A stretch of DNA of 16,481 bases from Baffinella frigidus (Eukaryota; Cryptophyceae; Cryptomonadales; Baffinellaceae). The notes beneath the pieces are model-generated. The model was not told where the DNA came from. It saw only the letters and a list, made by a program, of their open reading frames with translations, and did not search any database. Positions 1-6,892 of the stretch are shown here, in pieces; within the stretch, counting starts at the first letter, position 1, and every line of letters starts with the position of its first letter. The stretch is taken from contig MU646353.1 of assembly GCA_026770585.1 (NCBI GenBank), positions 690,167 through 706,647 on the forward strand. Direction: 5' to 3'. The position numbers and the translations under genes were made by a program.

Positions 1-25
1 CTCTCTCTCTCTCTCACACACACTA

Positions 26-66
<41 letters not shown>

Positions 67-100
67 CTCTCTCTCTCACACACACACACACACAAACACC
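1..100. repeat. CT/CA microsatellite, polypyrimidine tract before an acceptor
   Basis: Runs of CT alternate with runs of CA over the first ~95 bases and lead into CACCCAG at 97-103. The tract is pyrimidine-rich directly before a CAG, so it can act as the polypyrimidine tract of the acceptor used by the exon-like segment at 104. Confidence 0.9.
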
Positions 101-103
101 CAG

Positions 104-190
104 GTGGTGGGGTCAGAGGCGCTCGACAAGCTCGCCCTGCGCGTCATGGACGATCTCGAGGAGGCGACGGGGATGCCGATGGGGGGGCAA
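104..190 (+). CDS. Probable internal exon, 29 codons, product not recognised
   Basis: A polypyrimidine tract and CAG (101-103) precede an open segment. It reads VVGSEALDKLALRVMDD and continues LEEATGMPMGGQ, ending at CAA|GTGCCG with GT at 191-192. Length is 87 bases, phase 0 at both ends. The composition (Leu/Glu/Asp helix-like pattern, GC-rich third positions) looks protein-coding, and the sequence beyond the donor turns into a tandem repeat, as expected of an intron. The frame stays open to 286, so the donor is an inference. No family is recognised. The rest of the gene would lie upstream of the window or far downstream. It could also be an isolated exon copy. Confidence 0.5.
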
Positions 191-197
191 GTGCCGC

Positions 198-418
198 CGT
201 TCCGGGCCGTGTCGAGCGCTGGTCTCCCCGAACCCGAAATACTGCAGTGCGAAATTGTCGCGGTTCAGGGCAGTGTCGAGTACTAGTCCGCTCTCCTCCT
301 CGAGCCCGAAATACTGCAGTGCGAAATTGTCGCCATTTAGGGCAGTGTCGAGCGCTGGTCCGCTGCTCTCCCCGAGCATCCCCGAGCCCGAAATAATACA
401 GAGCGACATTGTCAATGC
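198..418. repeat. Degenerate ~70-bp tandem repeat, three units
   Basis: Three units share GGGC(A/C)GTGTCGAG, then CCCCGA(A/G)C or CTCGAGC, then CCCGAAATACTGCAG and GCGAAATTGTCG. They begin near 202, 267 and 338. The third is the most diverged and ends near 418. The array starts immediately after the probable donor at 191, so it is best read as an intronic minisatellite. Open frames across it on both strands arise from the repetition. Confidence 0.8.
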
Positions 419-496
419 CGGCAGCGATGGTCGACTGCGCTCCCCGAACCCGACATGCCGGATCCGGCATGGTGCTGACTCTGCCGGGAGATACGG

Positions 497-607
497 GTGG
501 ACGACCTGATTCAGGCATCAACCGTTCCGTAGCTACCGAATGTATTGCATGCGGTAGCACCCTGCGGAATGCTGGAATCAGGTTCATACCGAAATGAGGT
601 CGTCCAC
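497..607. repeat. Imperfect inverted repeat, ~110 bp hairpin
   Basis: GTGGACGACCT (497-507) is matched by AGGTCGTCCAC (597-607). The arms continue imperfectly inward (CCTGATTC versus the complement of GAATCAGG, then CTACCG versus CGGTAG around a central TTGCATG). This is a foldback, possibly a small MITE. No clear target-site duplication was seen. Confidence 0.65.
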
Positions 608-629
608 GCTGACTCTCTCTGAAATTGGG

Positions 630-782
630 CGAATTTCATATGAAAGCGGGTTTAATTTAAAACCTTAGGAATCAATGAAAACCACTAAACGAATGCTTTA
701 ATATTACCAATGAAGATCATGCTGTGCAGCATATTTCATTGCCCAGGAGCTTTAAATTAAAACCGTTTTCATATGAGATGCA
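630..782. mobile_element. MITE-like inverted-repeat element, family A, copy 1
   Basis: The left arm reads CGAATTTCATATGAAAGCGG then TTTAATTTAAAACC, and the right arm is its imperfect complement, ending TTTCATATGAGATGCA. A second copy in the same orientation lies at 6741-6892 and shares arms and centre (GATGCTTTAATATTA, AAGATCATG). Element size is ~153 bp. No coding capacity. Confidence 0.8.
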
Positions 783-1257
783 CCTCTCAGCACTGCGCCG
801 CGCGCAGACGCGCCAAACGCTCAATGCGAAACACCCAACCCCGAGGCTCCACGCAGGGTTCCACGGACAAACGTCGCTGCTGAGTCTCGTGGGGATCGGG
901 GGAGCCGGCGACGGCGGCGGTCTCAGCGGGGTGCTAGCGTCCGTACGCCGCGCTATTAATGGTGGCGCGGGGCGGGGGCGGGGAGCGGCCGGGGCAGAGC
1001 CTGAATCTCCTGAAAGCAAGGGGGGGGCGGGGGGGGGGGGGGGGGGGGGGGGGGCGGGACAGGCAGGAGGGAAGGGGGCACTCGGAAGGGCAGACCCGGC
1101 GGCGGGTGATTGCGGGGATGGGGGGTGCGGCGGCGGGGGGGGGGGTGCGGGTTGTGGATGAGGTGCTCGTTCTCGACGGGCTTCCTGCGGTGAGTGTCGA
1201 TCATGATGTTGTCGAGTGGTCGTTCACCCAACTCGCGCGTGAACAGTCGTTTCGTGC
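783..1257. other. G-rich stretch without a supported gene
   Basis: The + strand becomes strongly G-rich, with an almost uninterrupted G run at about 1020-1054 and another near 1136-1146. Open frames here on both strands are low-complexity (poly-Gly on +, poly-Pro on -), and nothing in them resembles a folded domain. The G runs could form quadruplexes. The 783-950 part is ordinary-looking DNA with no recognised feature. Confidence 0.6.
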
Positions 1258-1350
1258 GTGAAACGTCTTTGTGTTTTGTCCAAGTGAAACGTCTTTATGT
1301 TTTGTCCAAGTGAAACGTCTTTATGTTTTGTCCAGTGTTTTGTCCAAGTG
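1258..1350. repeat. 26-bp tandem repeat, about 3.5 units
   Basis: Three successive units beginning GTGAAACGTCTTT and ending TTTTGTCCAA start at 1258, 1284 and 1310. A truncated unit (GTGTTTTGTCCAAGTG) follows. Units are nearly identical, with one G/A difference. Confidence 0.9.
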
Positions 1351-1660
1351 TGCGTAAGAGAGAGGTCAATTGCCGCCAGAAATAACAATATCTTGAGCGG
1401 TTCACCAGCGGCCTGCCTGCGTTAGAACTAAATTCAACCTTATGAAATAGTATATCAAATACGGGTGCTTCTAGTTTGATATTAAACAATAATGCTGCTT
1501 CAACAGCAATTGAAACACCATCAAATGAATACAATATACATCAATTCATATGGAACGCAGGAGACCCAACAACACATTCCTCCCCCTCCCTTCGCACGAC
1601 GAGCACGTCCCGCCGTTTGCTCCGTATCCGGCATTGCACACACACGCTCCTGCCGCCGGT
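1351..1660. other. No gene or repeat recognised
   Basis: An AT-richer stretch (1370-1550) with no recognised repeat passes into GC-rich sequence. The open frames found are short and show no domain-like pattern. Confidence 0.4.
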
Positions 1661-1690
1661 GACTGAACTCCCGTTCAGTCGCAGCGGTCC

Positions 1691-2135
1691 TGCGTCCAGA
1701 AGGCGCAGTGCCCCAGGAAGATTCAAGAGTGGCAGACCCACACAGATGTGGAGGGTGGGCAGGGTGGGTGGACTGAACGGGAGAGCTGCTGAAGGCACCG
1801 CAGGCTGTCTGGACCGTGCCTCCAGGGTAATCACGTGGAACAGCCCCGCCGGCAGGCTCTTGAGCGCCCGCGTGACCGGTCACGCGGACGCCGAAGCCAA
1901 CTGTCCGAGGTGACTGCCTTGTCATGTTCCGTGGATCGTGCGCAGGCTGTCTGGACCGTGCCTCCAGGGCAATCACGGCGACGTTACTCGAATGGCGCCC
2001 AACTGCCTCCCGTGCCCCCCCATCCCAAGCCACGTCGACGGCCTTGCCTAGGGTTTCCTAAACGGTACCCCAACGGCAGGTGCACGCAGGGCAAGTTGTG
2101 GCGCACGAGCTGGGGCACTGCGCCTTCTGGACGCA
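1691..2135. repeat. Widely spaced perfect 26-bp inverted repeat
   Basis: The 26 bases at 1691-1716 (starting TGCGTCCAGAAGG, ending GTGCCCCAG) are exactly complementary to 2110-2135 (starting CTGGGGCACTGC, ending TCTGGACGCA), with ~393 bp between. Similarity extends weakly outward. The interior holds the dispersed repeat at 1832-1921 and a 37-bp direct repeat (1800-1836 and 1945-1981, both starting CAGGCTGTCTGGACCG apart from one or two edge bases). The arms could be termini of a ~450 bp foldback element into which other repeats went. Confidence 0.7.
1832..1921 (+). mobile_element. Dispersed ~90-bp repeat with central palindrome, copy 1
   Basis: It starts ACGTGGAACAGCCCC and ends GAGGTGACTGCCTTG, with a perfect central palindrome GCGTGACCGGTCACGC. 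Close copies occur at 8410-8499 (reverse orientation) and 15635-15703 (palindrome deleted). Imperfect terminal inverted similarity (CACGTGGAACA near the start, TGTTCCGTGGA just past the end) suggests a small non-autonomous element. Confidence 0.75.
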
Positions 2136-2151
2136 GGGCCGCCTCGGCGCC

Positions 2152-2280
2152 GCCCGCGCGGACACGTGGTGTCCTCCCGCTTTCTCTTCCTATACGGTGC
2201 ATGCTTGGTGATATACGACTCTGGGTAGGTGACCTTTCGACCGCGCGGACACTTGGTGGTCCCGCATCCTCCCGTTTTTT
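2152..2280. repeat. Short dispersed repeats (GCGCGGACAC family and TGATATACGACTC family)
   Basis: GCGCGGACACGTGGTGTCC followed by TCCCGC-TTTC occurs at about 2155-2187. Related copies start near 2239 and 2541. Between the first two, at 2191-2230, lies a ~40-bp segment containing GGTGATATACGACTCTGGGT, which is shared with the 79-bp repeat in the selenoprotein W-like intron (15021-15099 and 15367-15445). Confidence 0.75.
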
Positions 2281-2355
2281 TGACACTCGGCATCGGCCTG
2301 AGTCGCACATGCACTCGGCATCTGCCTGGGTCTCTGTCCTGTTATGATTTAATCG

Positions 2356-2514
2356 CGGCGAGAATTTTCCGAAAATACGATTTCGGGGACCATCGAACAG
2401 ATTTGCAACGAAAATTGCTACACGGACGTGACCATTTAAAAAAGTAAAAGCAAATTATGTAGTAATTTTCGTTGAAAATACTTTTAAAATTGTATTTTCG
2501 GAAAATACTCGTCC
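2356..2514. mobile_element. MITE-like element with CAACGAAAATT core
   Basis: Outer arms: CGAGAATTTTCCGAAAATAC on the left and the complement of GTATTTTCGGAAAATACTCG on the right. Inner arms: CAACGAAAATTGCTACAC (2406-2423) against TGTAGTAATTTTCGTTG (2458-2474). The ~159 bp foldback has no coding capacity. The inner core also occurs in the elements at 11942-12063 and 6741-6892, whose outer arms differ. Confidence 0.8.
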
Positions 2515-2731
2515 GGGTGAGATTGCATCTGCAGCCGCTGCCCGCGCGGACACTTCGTGTCCTCCCACTTTCCCGAAACTCGAGACACCCATCATCTGCC
2601 ATTGCGATTGCATCTCCAGGAGCTACTCGCGCGGGTCCCAGGGGGAGAGCTCTCCTCCCCTCCTGCACGTCCTCCCATCACACGCACCATCCAGTTGTGG
2701 CGTTAATCCTCAGAACTGCACCCCGCACCCG
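2515..2731. other. Unassigned C-rich stretch
   Basis: It contains the third copy of the GCGCGGACAC repeat (from ~2540) and otherwise C-rich sequence with no recognised gene. Confidence 0.4.
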
Positions 2732-2786
2732 CACTTCTGGCACGCATAATGCGCACGCATAATACGTATTATGCGTGCCAGAAGTG
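2732..2786. repeat. Near-perfect hairpin with 19-bp arms
   Basis: CACTTCTGGCACGCATAAT (2732-2750) is exactly complementary to ATTATGCGTGCCAGAAGTG (2768-2786). The 17-base spacer itself repeats GCACGCATAAT and ends ACGT, so the right arm can alternatively pair with the inner repeat, giving two competing stems. Confidence 0.9.
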
Positions 2787-2900
2787 GTGCCTTCCCCTTC
2801 CACATCAACACGAACCTACCCAGCACGTATATAGGCCACACCCACAAGAAGTTGCTAGCCACCTCCTACCGTAGGGCGACCCGTAGGTCATACAATTCGC

Positions 2901-2927
2901 ACTGGGCAGGTTACTAACCTGCCCAGT
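2901..2927. repeat. Perfect 12-bp stem, 3-base loop
   Basis: ACTGGGCAGGTT, loop ACT, AACCTGCCCAGT. It lies downstream of CCTACCGTAGGG (2866-2877), a motif otherwise found inside inverted-repeat elements here, so it may be an element relic. A terminator role is not implied in a eukaryote. Confidence 0.85.
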
Positions 2928-3020
2928 TTAGTCCGTGTCGATACCAGTCTGTTTCAGGCAAGAGTCGCGAGACTTTGACTCGTCAATCTCACGTAGACCC
3001 TTGAAGCCCCCGCGTGGTTT

Positions 3021-3262
3021 GCAGAGTGCATGGTGTAGGTTATAGAGTGCAGGTTGCACAGTGCACGGTGTAGGGTGTCACTCAGCCCTTGTCACTGAGC
3101 CCTTCCTGTCCGGACCGCAGGCGCGTTGCAGGGTGCAGGGTGCAGTGTGTAGGGTGCAGTGTGTAGGGTACATGGTGTAGGGTGTAGGGTGTAGGGTGCA
3201 AGGTGATCGGTGCACGGTATATGGTGTAGGGTGCTCGGTGCACGGTGCACGGCGTAGGGTGG
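3021..3262. repeat. Degenerate telomere-like 7-mer minisatellite
   Basis: The tract is built from variants of TGTAGGG, TGCAGGG, TGCACGG and related heptamers in irregular order. These resemble the TGTAGGG variants bordering the TTTAGGG tract at 5964-6048. The 113-bp stretch 3150-3262 is almost pure repeat. Confidence 0.75.
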
Positions 3263-3376
3263 CTGATTCCTTCCTGTCCGGACAGGAAGGTTATAGGGTG
3301 CAGGTTGCACAGTGCACGGTGTAGGGTGTCACTAAGCCCTTGTCACTGATTCCTTCCTGTCCGGAGCGCAGGCGCG
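3040..3376. repeat. ~85-bp direct repeat pair including a splice-acceptor-like end
   Basis: A block starting GGTTATAG(A/G)GTGCAGG and running through GTCACT(C/A)AGCCCTTGTC to CTTCCTGTCCGGA(C/G)CGCAGGCGCGT occurs at about 3040-3125 and 3288-3376. The second copy ends at the exon-like segment 3372-3453. The first stops after the acceptor-like CGCAG plus a few exon bases. A palindrome CCTTCCTGTCCGGACAGGAAGG lies at about 3268-3289, at the join. Confidence 0.8.
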
Positions 3377-3453
3377 TCGACCACGACATGGAGGAGGGTC
3401 TCTGCGAGCTTCTCGCCTACTTGTACCCCCCGCTAGCCCAGACCCGCATCCTG
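3372..3453 (+). CDS. Possible exon (ELLAYLYPPLA), product not recognised
   Basis: A pyrimidine-rich CTTCCTGTCCGGAGCGCAG precedes the segment. After one base it reads RVDHDMEEGLCELL and continues AYLYPPLAQTRIL, up to a weak donor-like CTG|GTTTAG. The next codons are a Val and a stop. The aliphatic/aromatic pattern is plausible for a helix. Its 3' part recurs downstream in decaying copies where the reading ELLA(Y/N)LYP-LA-TRIL is partly kept. No family is recognised. The exon phase (one leading base) does not match the phase-0 exon at 104-190, so the two need not belong to one transcript. Confidence 0.35.
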
Positions 3454-4017
3454 GTTTAGGAATTTGGGCTTTGAATTGCAAGCATGCCACTCGTTAATCG
3501 TGAGCTTCTCGCCTACTTGTACCCCCCGCTAGCCCAGACCCGCATTATTTGGGGTTTGAATTGACAGCATGTCCTCGTGAATCGTACGCATGCCATAGTG
3601 AATCGTAGGTGAGAGTATCGCCTACTTGTGCCCACTGGCCCTCACCCACACCCTGGTTTAGGAATTTGGTCTTTGAATTGGACGCATATGCCCTCGTGAC
3701 TCGTAGGCTTCTCGCCTACTTGTACCCCCCGCTGGCCCTCACCCGCATCTTGCCCAGCCCTGCATCTTGCGCTTTGCATTGAAAGCCTGGTTTCGTGGAT
3801 CGTTCGTGAGCTACTCGCCAACTTGTACCCTCTGCTTGCCCACACCCGCATCCTGGCTCAGGGCTTTGGATTTGGGCTTTGAATTGCAAGCATGCCCTCG
3901 TGAATCGTAGGCGGGCTTCTCGCCTACGTGTGATCCCCTCTTGACCACACCCGCATCCCGCCTACACCCGCATCTTGCGCGTTGGATTGAAAGCCTGATT
4001 TCGTGAATCGTGAATTG
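3394..4017 (+). repeat. ~100-bp tandem array of partial exon plus intron copies, six units
   Basis: Units begin near 3394, 3501, 3611, 3708, 3808 and 3914. Each carries a version of GAGCTTCTCGCCTACTTGTA, CCCGCATC(C/T)TG, a stretch like TTTGAATTG(C/A)AAGCATGCC and ends CTCGTGAATCGTAG. A seventh unit lies at about 4703-4800, separated by the segments at 4018-4702. Copies differ by substitutions and small indels, and several lose the open frame. The first unit continues from the possible exon at 3372. Confidence 0.8.
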
Positions 4018-4084
4018 TTCGGTTGCATCAGGATCTGGCTGAGGCTATCAGACTCAGCTGAGGCTGGGTGGATGAACTAGTCCC

Positions 4085-4221
4085 GTCCCCAAATACAATG
4101 TATTCTTGGTAACTCCGAACTTCTGGTACAAAGAATAAAACTCCCATTTGAGATTTAAAGCTCTGAGTTTGAAAATGTGTTGCAGGTTCGGAGTTCCCAA
4201 GAATAGATTGTATTTGGGGAC
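4085..4221. mobile_element. MITE-like inverted-repeat element, 137 bp
   Basis: GTCCCCAAATACAATGTATT (left) and the complement of AATAGATTGTATTTGGGGAC (right) form the outer arms, continuing through CTTGG(T/G)AACTCCGAAC. The centre is AT-rich. No coding capacity. The right terminus coincides with the start of the segmental duplication at 4212. Confidence 0.85.
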
Positions 4222-4279
4222 CCGAGGAGAACCGCGTCTGCTGCCAGACTGTGGGCAACCACGCCCAGAGCTTTGATCC

Positions 4280-4315
4280 AATCCGTAGGCTCTAAGTACC
4301 TCGCTGGCGTTAGCT
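4280..4315. mobile_element. Single arm of a family B inverted-repeat element
   Basis: CCGTAGGCTCTAAGTACCTC then GCTGGCGTTAGCT is the reverse complement of the left arm of the element at 7202-7363 (GCTAACGCCAGCGAGGTACT then TCGAGCCTACGG). Only one arm is present, and the 24-bp minisatellite follows directly. Confidence 0.75.
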
Positions 4316-4646
4316 CTTGGAAAGTCGTAGGAGGGGGGTCTTGGAAAGTCGTAGGAGGGGGGTCTTGGAAAGTCGTAGGAGGGGGGTCTTGGAAAGTCGT
4401 AGGAGGGGGGTCTTGGAAAGTCGTAGGAGGGGGTCTTGGAAAGTCGTAGGAGGGGGGTCTTGGAAAGTCGTAGGAGGGGGGTCTTGGAAAGTCGTAGGAG
4501 GGGGTCTTGGAAAGTCGTAGGAGGGGGGTCTTGGAAAGTCGTAGGAGGGGGGTCTTGGAAAGTCGTAGGAGGGGGGTCTTGGAAAGTCGTAGGAGGGGGT
4601 CTTGGAAAGTCGTAGGAGGGGGGTCTTGGAAAGTCGTAGGAGGGGG
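4316..4646. repeat. 24-bp minisatellite, 14 units
   Basis: Units begin CTTGGAAAGTCGTAGG and end in five or six G plus T, at 4316, 4340, 4364, 4388, 4412, 4435, 4459, 4483, 4506, 4530, 4554, 4578, 4601 and 4625. Most are 24 bp, and those with one fewer G are 23 bp. Identity between units is nearly complete, pointing to recent expansion. Long open frames here (LRLSKTP or PTTFQDP repeats on -) are artefacts of the array. Confidence 0.95.
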
Positions 4647-4932
4647 CGTGGAACCACGCCCAGAGCTTTGATCCGTGAAGTTGGTGTATTGTTGCGTGTT
4701 TTGCCCTCGTGACTCGTAGACGGGCATATCGCCTCCTCGTGATCCCCGTCTGCCAACACCCGCATCTTGCCCAGCCCTGCATCTTGCGCTTTGCATTGAA
4801 TTTGGGGACCCGATGAGAACCGCGTCTGCTGCCAGACTGTGGGCAACCACGCCCAGAGCTTTGATCCGTGAAGTTGGTGTATTGTTGCGTGTTCTGTCGA
4901 CTTTTGGCGCATGCCTACATCTGATCCGAGAG

Positions 4933-5209
4933 CGGCGAGAGTGCCGCACCCCTGCATGGAGAGTACAGTTGCCACCATCGAGGTTGCATCCCGTCAGGCA
5001 TTTGATTTAAATGCTTCGGAGTTCCCCGAATTAACAAAATTTACTACACAATTGGCCAAATCAGTCGCGTCCGGCCCTGGACGTGACCAATTTTGTAGTA
5101 CATTTCGTACATTTGGGGAACTCCGGAGCATCTAAATTAAATGCCTGACGGGATGAAACCTCGATGGTGGCAACTGTACTCTCCATGCAGGGGTGCGGCG
5201 CTCTCGCCG
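4933..5209. mobile_element. Long hairpin element, 277 bp, highly similar ~100-bp arms
   Basis: The left arm runs from CGGCGAGAGTGCCGCACCCC through GAGAGTACAGTTGCCACCAT, CCCGTCAGGCATTT and GGAGTTCCCCGAA. The right arm is its reverse complement with only a few mismatches. The centre carries TTTACTACACAATTGG (left) and CCAATTTTGTAGTACATTTC (right), related to the CTACACA core of other elements here. No coding capacity. The young-looking arms would give a strong double-stranded RNA if transcribed. Confidence 0.9.
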
Positions 5210-5301
5210 TATTCACGCTGGACTTCTCACTTCGCGTAACCGCGGCGAGCGTGTCTTTACGAAGTCGACAGAAGAAGTCGACAACCCTGGATGACACATT
5301 A

Positions 5302-5463
5302 ATAGGGTAACTGACTAACAATGGGGTAGTTAGGCCTACGGGATTGCCTAGGACCTCCTACCGTAGGCCGAGACTTTTCGGTCCTAGGATCCCTCGGCCT
5401 ACGGTAGGAGGTCCTACGCAATACCGTATGCCTAACTACCCCATTTTCAGGCCGTTAGCCTAT
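5302..5463. mobile_element. MITE-like element, ATAGG-terminus family, copy 1
   Basis: Arms: ATGGGGTAGTTAGGCCTACG through CCTAGGACCTCCTACCGTAG on the left, and the complement (CTACGGTAGGAGGTCCTACG, CCTAACTACCCCAT) on the right. The outermost bases (ATAGG-TAAC) pair with GTTAGCCTAT on the right. A second copy with the same termini and arms is at 7366-7520. Confidence 0.8.
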
Positions 5464-5539
5464 GAACATGCCGTTGGCGTCACCCTCGAGGTTTAGACAT
5501 GCGCCACCTAACGCGTAACCGCGGCGCAGGTGGTTGGCG

Positions 5540-5963
5540 CGGGAGATGGGGGTTGCCCAACGTGAGCGAGAGCGCGCGGCCGCTTGGGCTGTCCTGCCCC
5601 CCCCCACTCTCTTCGCCTTCCTGAACAGATTTAATTTCAGATTTGGCTTGGCGTTTGAGCCATTTCGTACTTTTAGGGGGGGGGGGCACTCCTATTTTTC
5701 GCTTGCCATCCCACACTCGGGTTGCCCAACGTGAGCGAGAGCGCGCGGCTGCCTGGGCTGTCCTGCCCCTCCCAATGCACTCTCTCCACTTGCCCCGCGT
5801 ACACTTTCCCGTACCTCCATCGTTTGCCCCCCTCCCATTCCTCATCGCATGCCCCCCCCACACGTTCCCTTCTCCCATCCATGGAATCGTTTGGCTGTCC
5901 TGGCCCCACCACTCCTATATTTCGCTTGCCATCCTACACTCGGGTTGCCGTTGGGCACGAGCG
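5540..5963. repeat. Segmental direct repeats, ~165-230 bp
   Basis: GTTGCCCAACGTGAGCGAGA followed by GCGCGCGGC and TGGGCTGTCCTGCCC occurs at about 5552-5602 and 5720-5769. A diverged copy begins near 6048. CACTCCTAT(T/A)TTTCGCTTGC then CATCC(C/T)ACACTCGGGTTGCC occurs at about 5687-5729 and 5909-5949. Open frames follow the repeats and show no domain. No gene is supported. Confidence 0.75.
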
Positions 5964-6048
5964 TTGGGTTAAGGGTTAAGGGTTTAGGGTTTAAGAGTTA
6001 GGGTTTAGGGTTTAGGGGTTTTAGGGTTTAGGGTGTAGGGTGTAGGGC
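5964..6048 (+). repeat. Interstitial TTTAGGG telomere-type tract
   Basis: About 85 bp of TTAAGGG, TTTAGGG, TTTAGGGG and finally TGTAGGG heptamer-like units, all G-rich on the + strand. Ordinary repeat sequence lies on both sides (GGGCACGAGCG before, CCCAACGCGAGCG after), so it is internal and not a chromosome end. TTTAGGG is the telomere repeat of most plants and many algae. Confidence 0.85.
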
Positions 6049-6452
6049 CCAACGCGAGCGTTGTCGCCCGGAGTTCCCCGAATGTACGAACGTGCGGCTG
6101 TCTGGGCTGTCCTGCCCCCCCCCACTCCTGGTGTTCGCTTGCCGTCCCACACTTTCCCTCTCCCTACGCCATCGGTTGGGCATCCATCGTGTGGCCCCCC
6201 ACCATACCACTCCTGCACTCGCCCATTCCGCTCTTTCCCTTTTCGCACCCACGCCATCGTGTGGCCCCCCACGATTCGCGCTCACAAATTTCAACACTTC
6301 TTTCGATAAAATTGTTCAAATCACTCCTGCACTCGCCCCTCCCGCATTTTCCCTTCTCTCATCCACGTCATCGTTTTGCTAGCGAAACGATCGTGTTGTA
6401 GGGTGCTCTGCGGACAACGGGGTCCTGCTCGAGAGCGGACTATTGAATAGTC
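6049..6452. repeat. C-rich short direct repeats, no gene
   Basis: ATCGTGTGGCCCCCCAC is repeated at about 6187 and 6256. CACTCCTGCACTCGCCC is repeated (with one change) at about 6210 and 6321. CGATCGTGT(T/G)GT then GGTGCTCTGC recurs near 6387 and 6624. No domain-bearing frame was found. Confidence 0.55.
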
Positions 6453-6483
6453 CGCTGGCGGCAGGGCGATGGAGGAGTCGCAC
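6453..6483. repeat. Copy of the 8581 exon-like start, interrupted by a hairpin
   Basis: CTGGCGGCAGGGC(G/A)ATGG then AGGAGTCGCA is shared with 8581-8609. Here the similarity stops where the hairpin element at 6484 begins. Both copies carry CAG followed by GGC-ATGGAGGAG, resembling an acceptor plus exon start. Confidence 0.7.
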
Positions 6484-6582
6484 GAAAATGGGGAAATTGG
6501 AGCCATTTTGTCCACTTTTGAGAAATTCATGGTACTAAATTTCTCAAAAGTTGACAAAATGGCTCCAATTTCTCGGTTTTCC
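6484..6582. mobile_element. Compact near-perfect hairpin, ~44-bp arms
   Basis: GAAATTGGAGCCATTTTGTC then CACTTTTGAGAAATT (left) pairs with AATTTCTCAAAAGTTGACAA then AATGGCTCCAATTTC (right), with one internal mismatch in this core. The loop is about 10 bases. Size and symmetry fit a very small MITE or a small-RNA precursor-like foldback. Confidence 0.85.
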
Positions 6583-6740
6583 ATTATTTCCCGTGGCCAA
6601 CTTCTCTGCACAGCGCTCTAACACGATCGTGTGGTGAACGGTGCTCTGCCGATGACGGCATCGCTTCTGCTGTGTCCTCTCCCGCGCAAGTCGGACCTCT
6701 TCTTCCTTGCTGCGCATCCACCCCAATGAATCGAACTGAG
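6583..6740. other. No feature recognised
   Basis: Apart from the CGATCGTGTGGT repeat start, no gene, repeat or motif is supported here. Confidence 0.4.
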
Positions 6741-6892
6741 CGAATTTCATAGGACAACGGTTTTAATTTAAAACCTCAGAATCAATGAAAATTACTACAC
6801 GGATGCTTTAATATTACTCATAAAGATCATGTTGTGTAGTAAACTTCGTTGCCCAGAAGTTTTGAATTAACACCGTTTTCGCATGAAATTGC
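6741..6892. mobile_element. MITE-like inverted-repeat element, family A, copy 2
   Basis: Left arm CGAATTTCATAGGACAACGG then TTTTAATTTAAAACC, right arm complementary and ending ACCGTTTTCGCATGAAATTG. The inner core CAATGAAAATTACTACAC (from ~6783) pairs with GTTGTGTAGTAAACTTCGTT. It is ~152 bp, the same size as copy 1 at 630-782, with which it shares the centre. Confidence 0.85.

Larger units (their letters stand above)
4212..4892. repeat. Segmental duplication split by minisatellite
   Basis: A block beginning TTTGGGGACCCGA(G/T)GAGAACC and ending CCCAGAGCTTTGATCC occurs at 4212-4279 and about 4800-4867. A block from CCACGCCCAGAGCTTTGATC on to TATTGTTGCGTGTT occurs at about 4654-4702 and 4847-4892. 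In the first copy the sequence is broken after TTTGATCC by an element arm and the 24-bp array, after which CCACGCCCAGAGCTTTGATC resumes. Confidence 0.8.

Noticed and set aside
956-1231. Plus- and minus-strand Gly- or Pro-rich proteins
   Set aside because: They result from the poly-G tract, with no start context and no domain.
2901-2927. Rho-independent terminator
   Set aside because: A 12-bp stem without a T run in a eukaryotic sequence. More likely an element relic.
4054-4978. Long minus-strand open frames rich in repeated LRLSKTP or PTTFQDP
   Set aside because: They are produced by the 14-copy 24-bp minisatellite being open in all minus frames, and there is no non-repeat domain.
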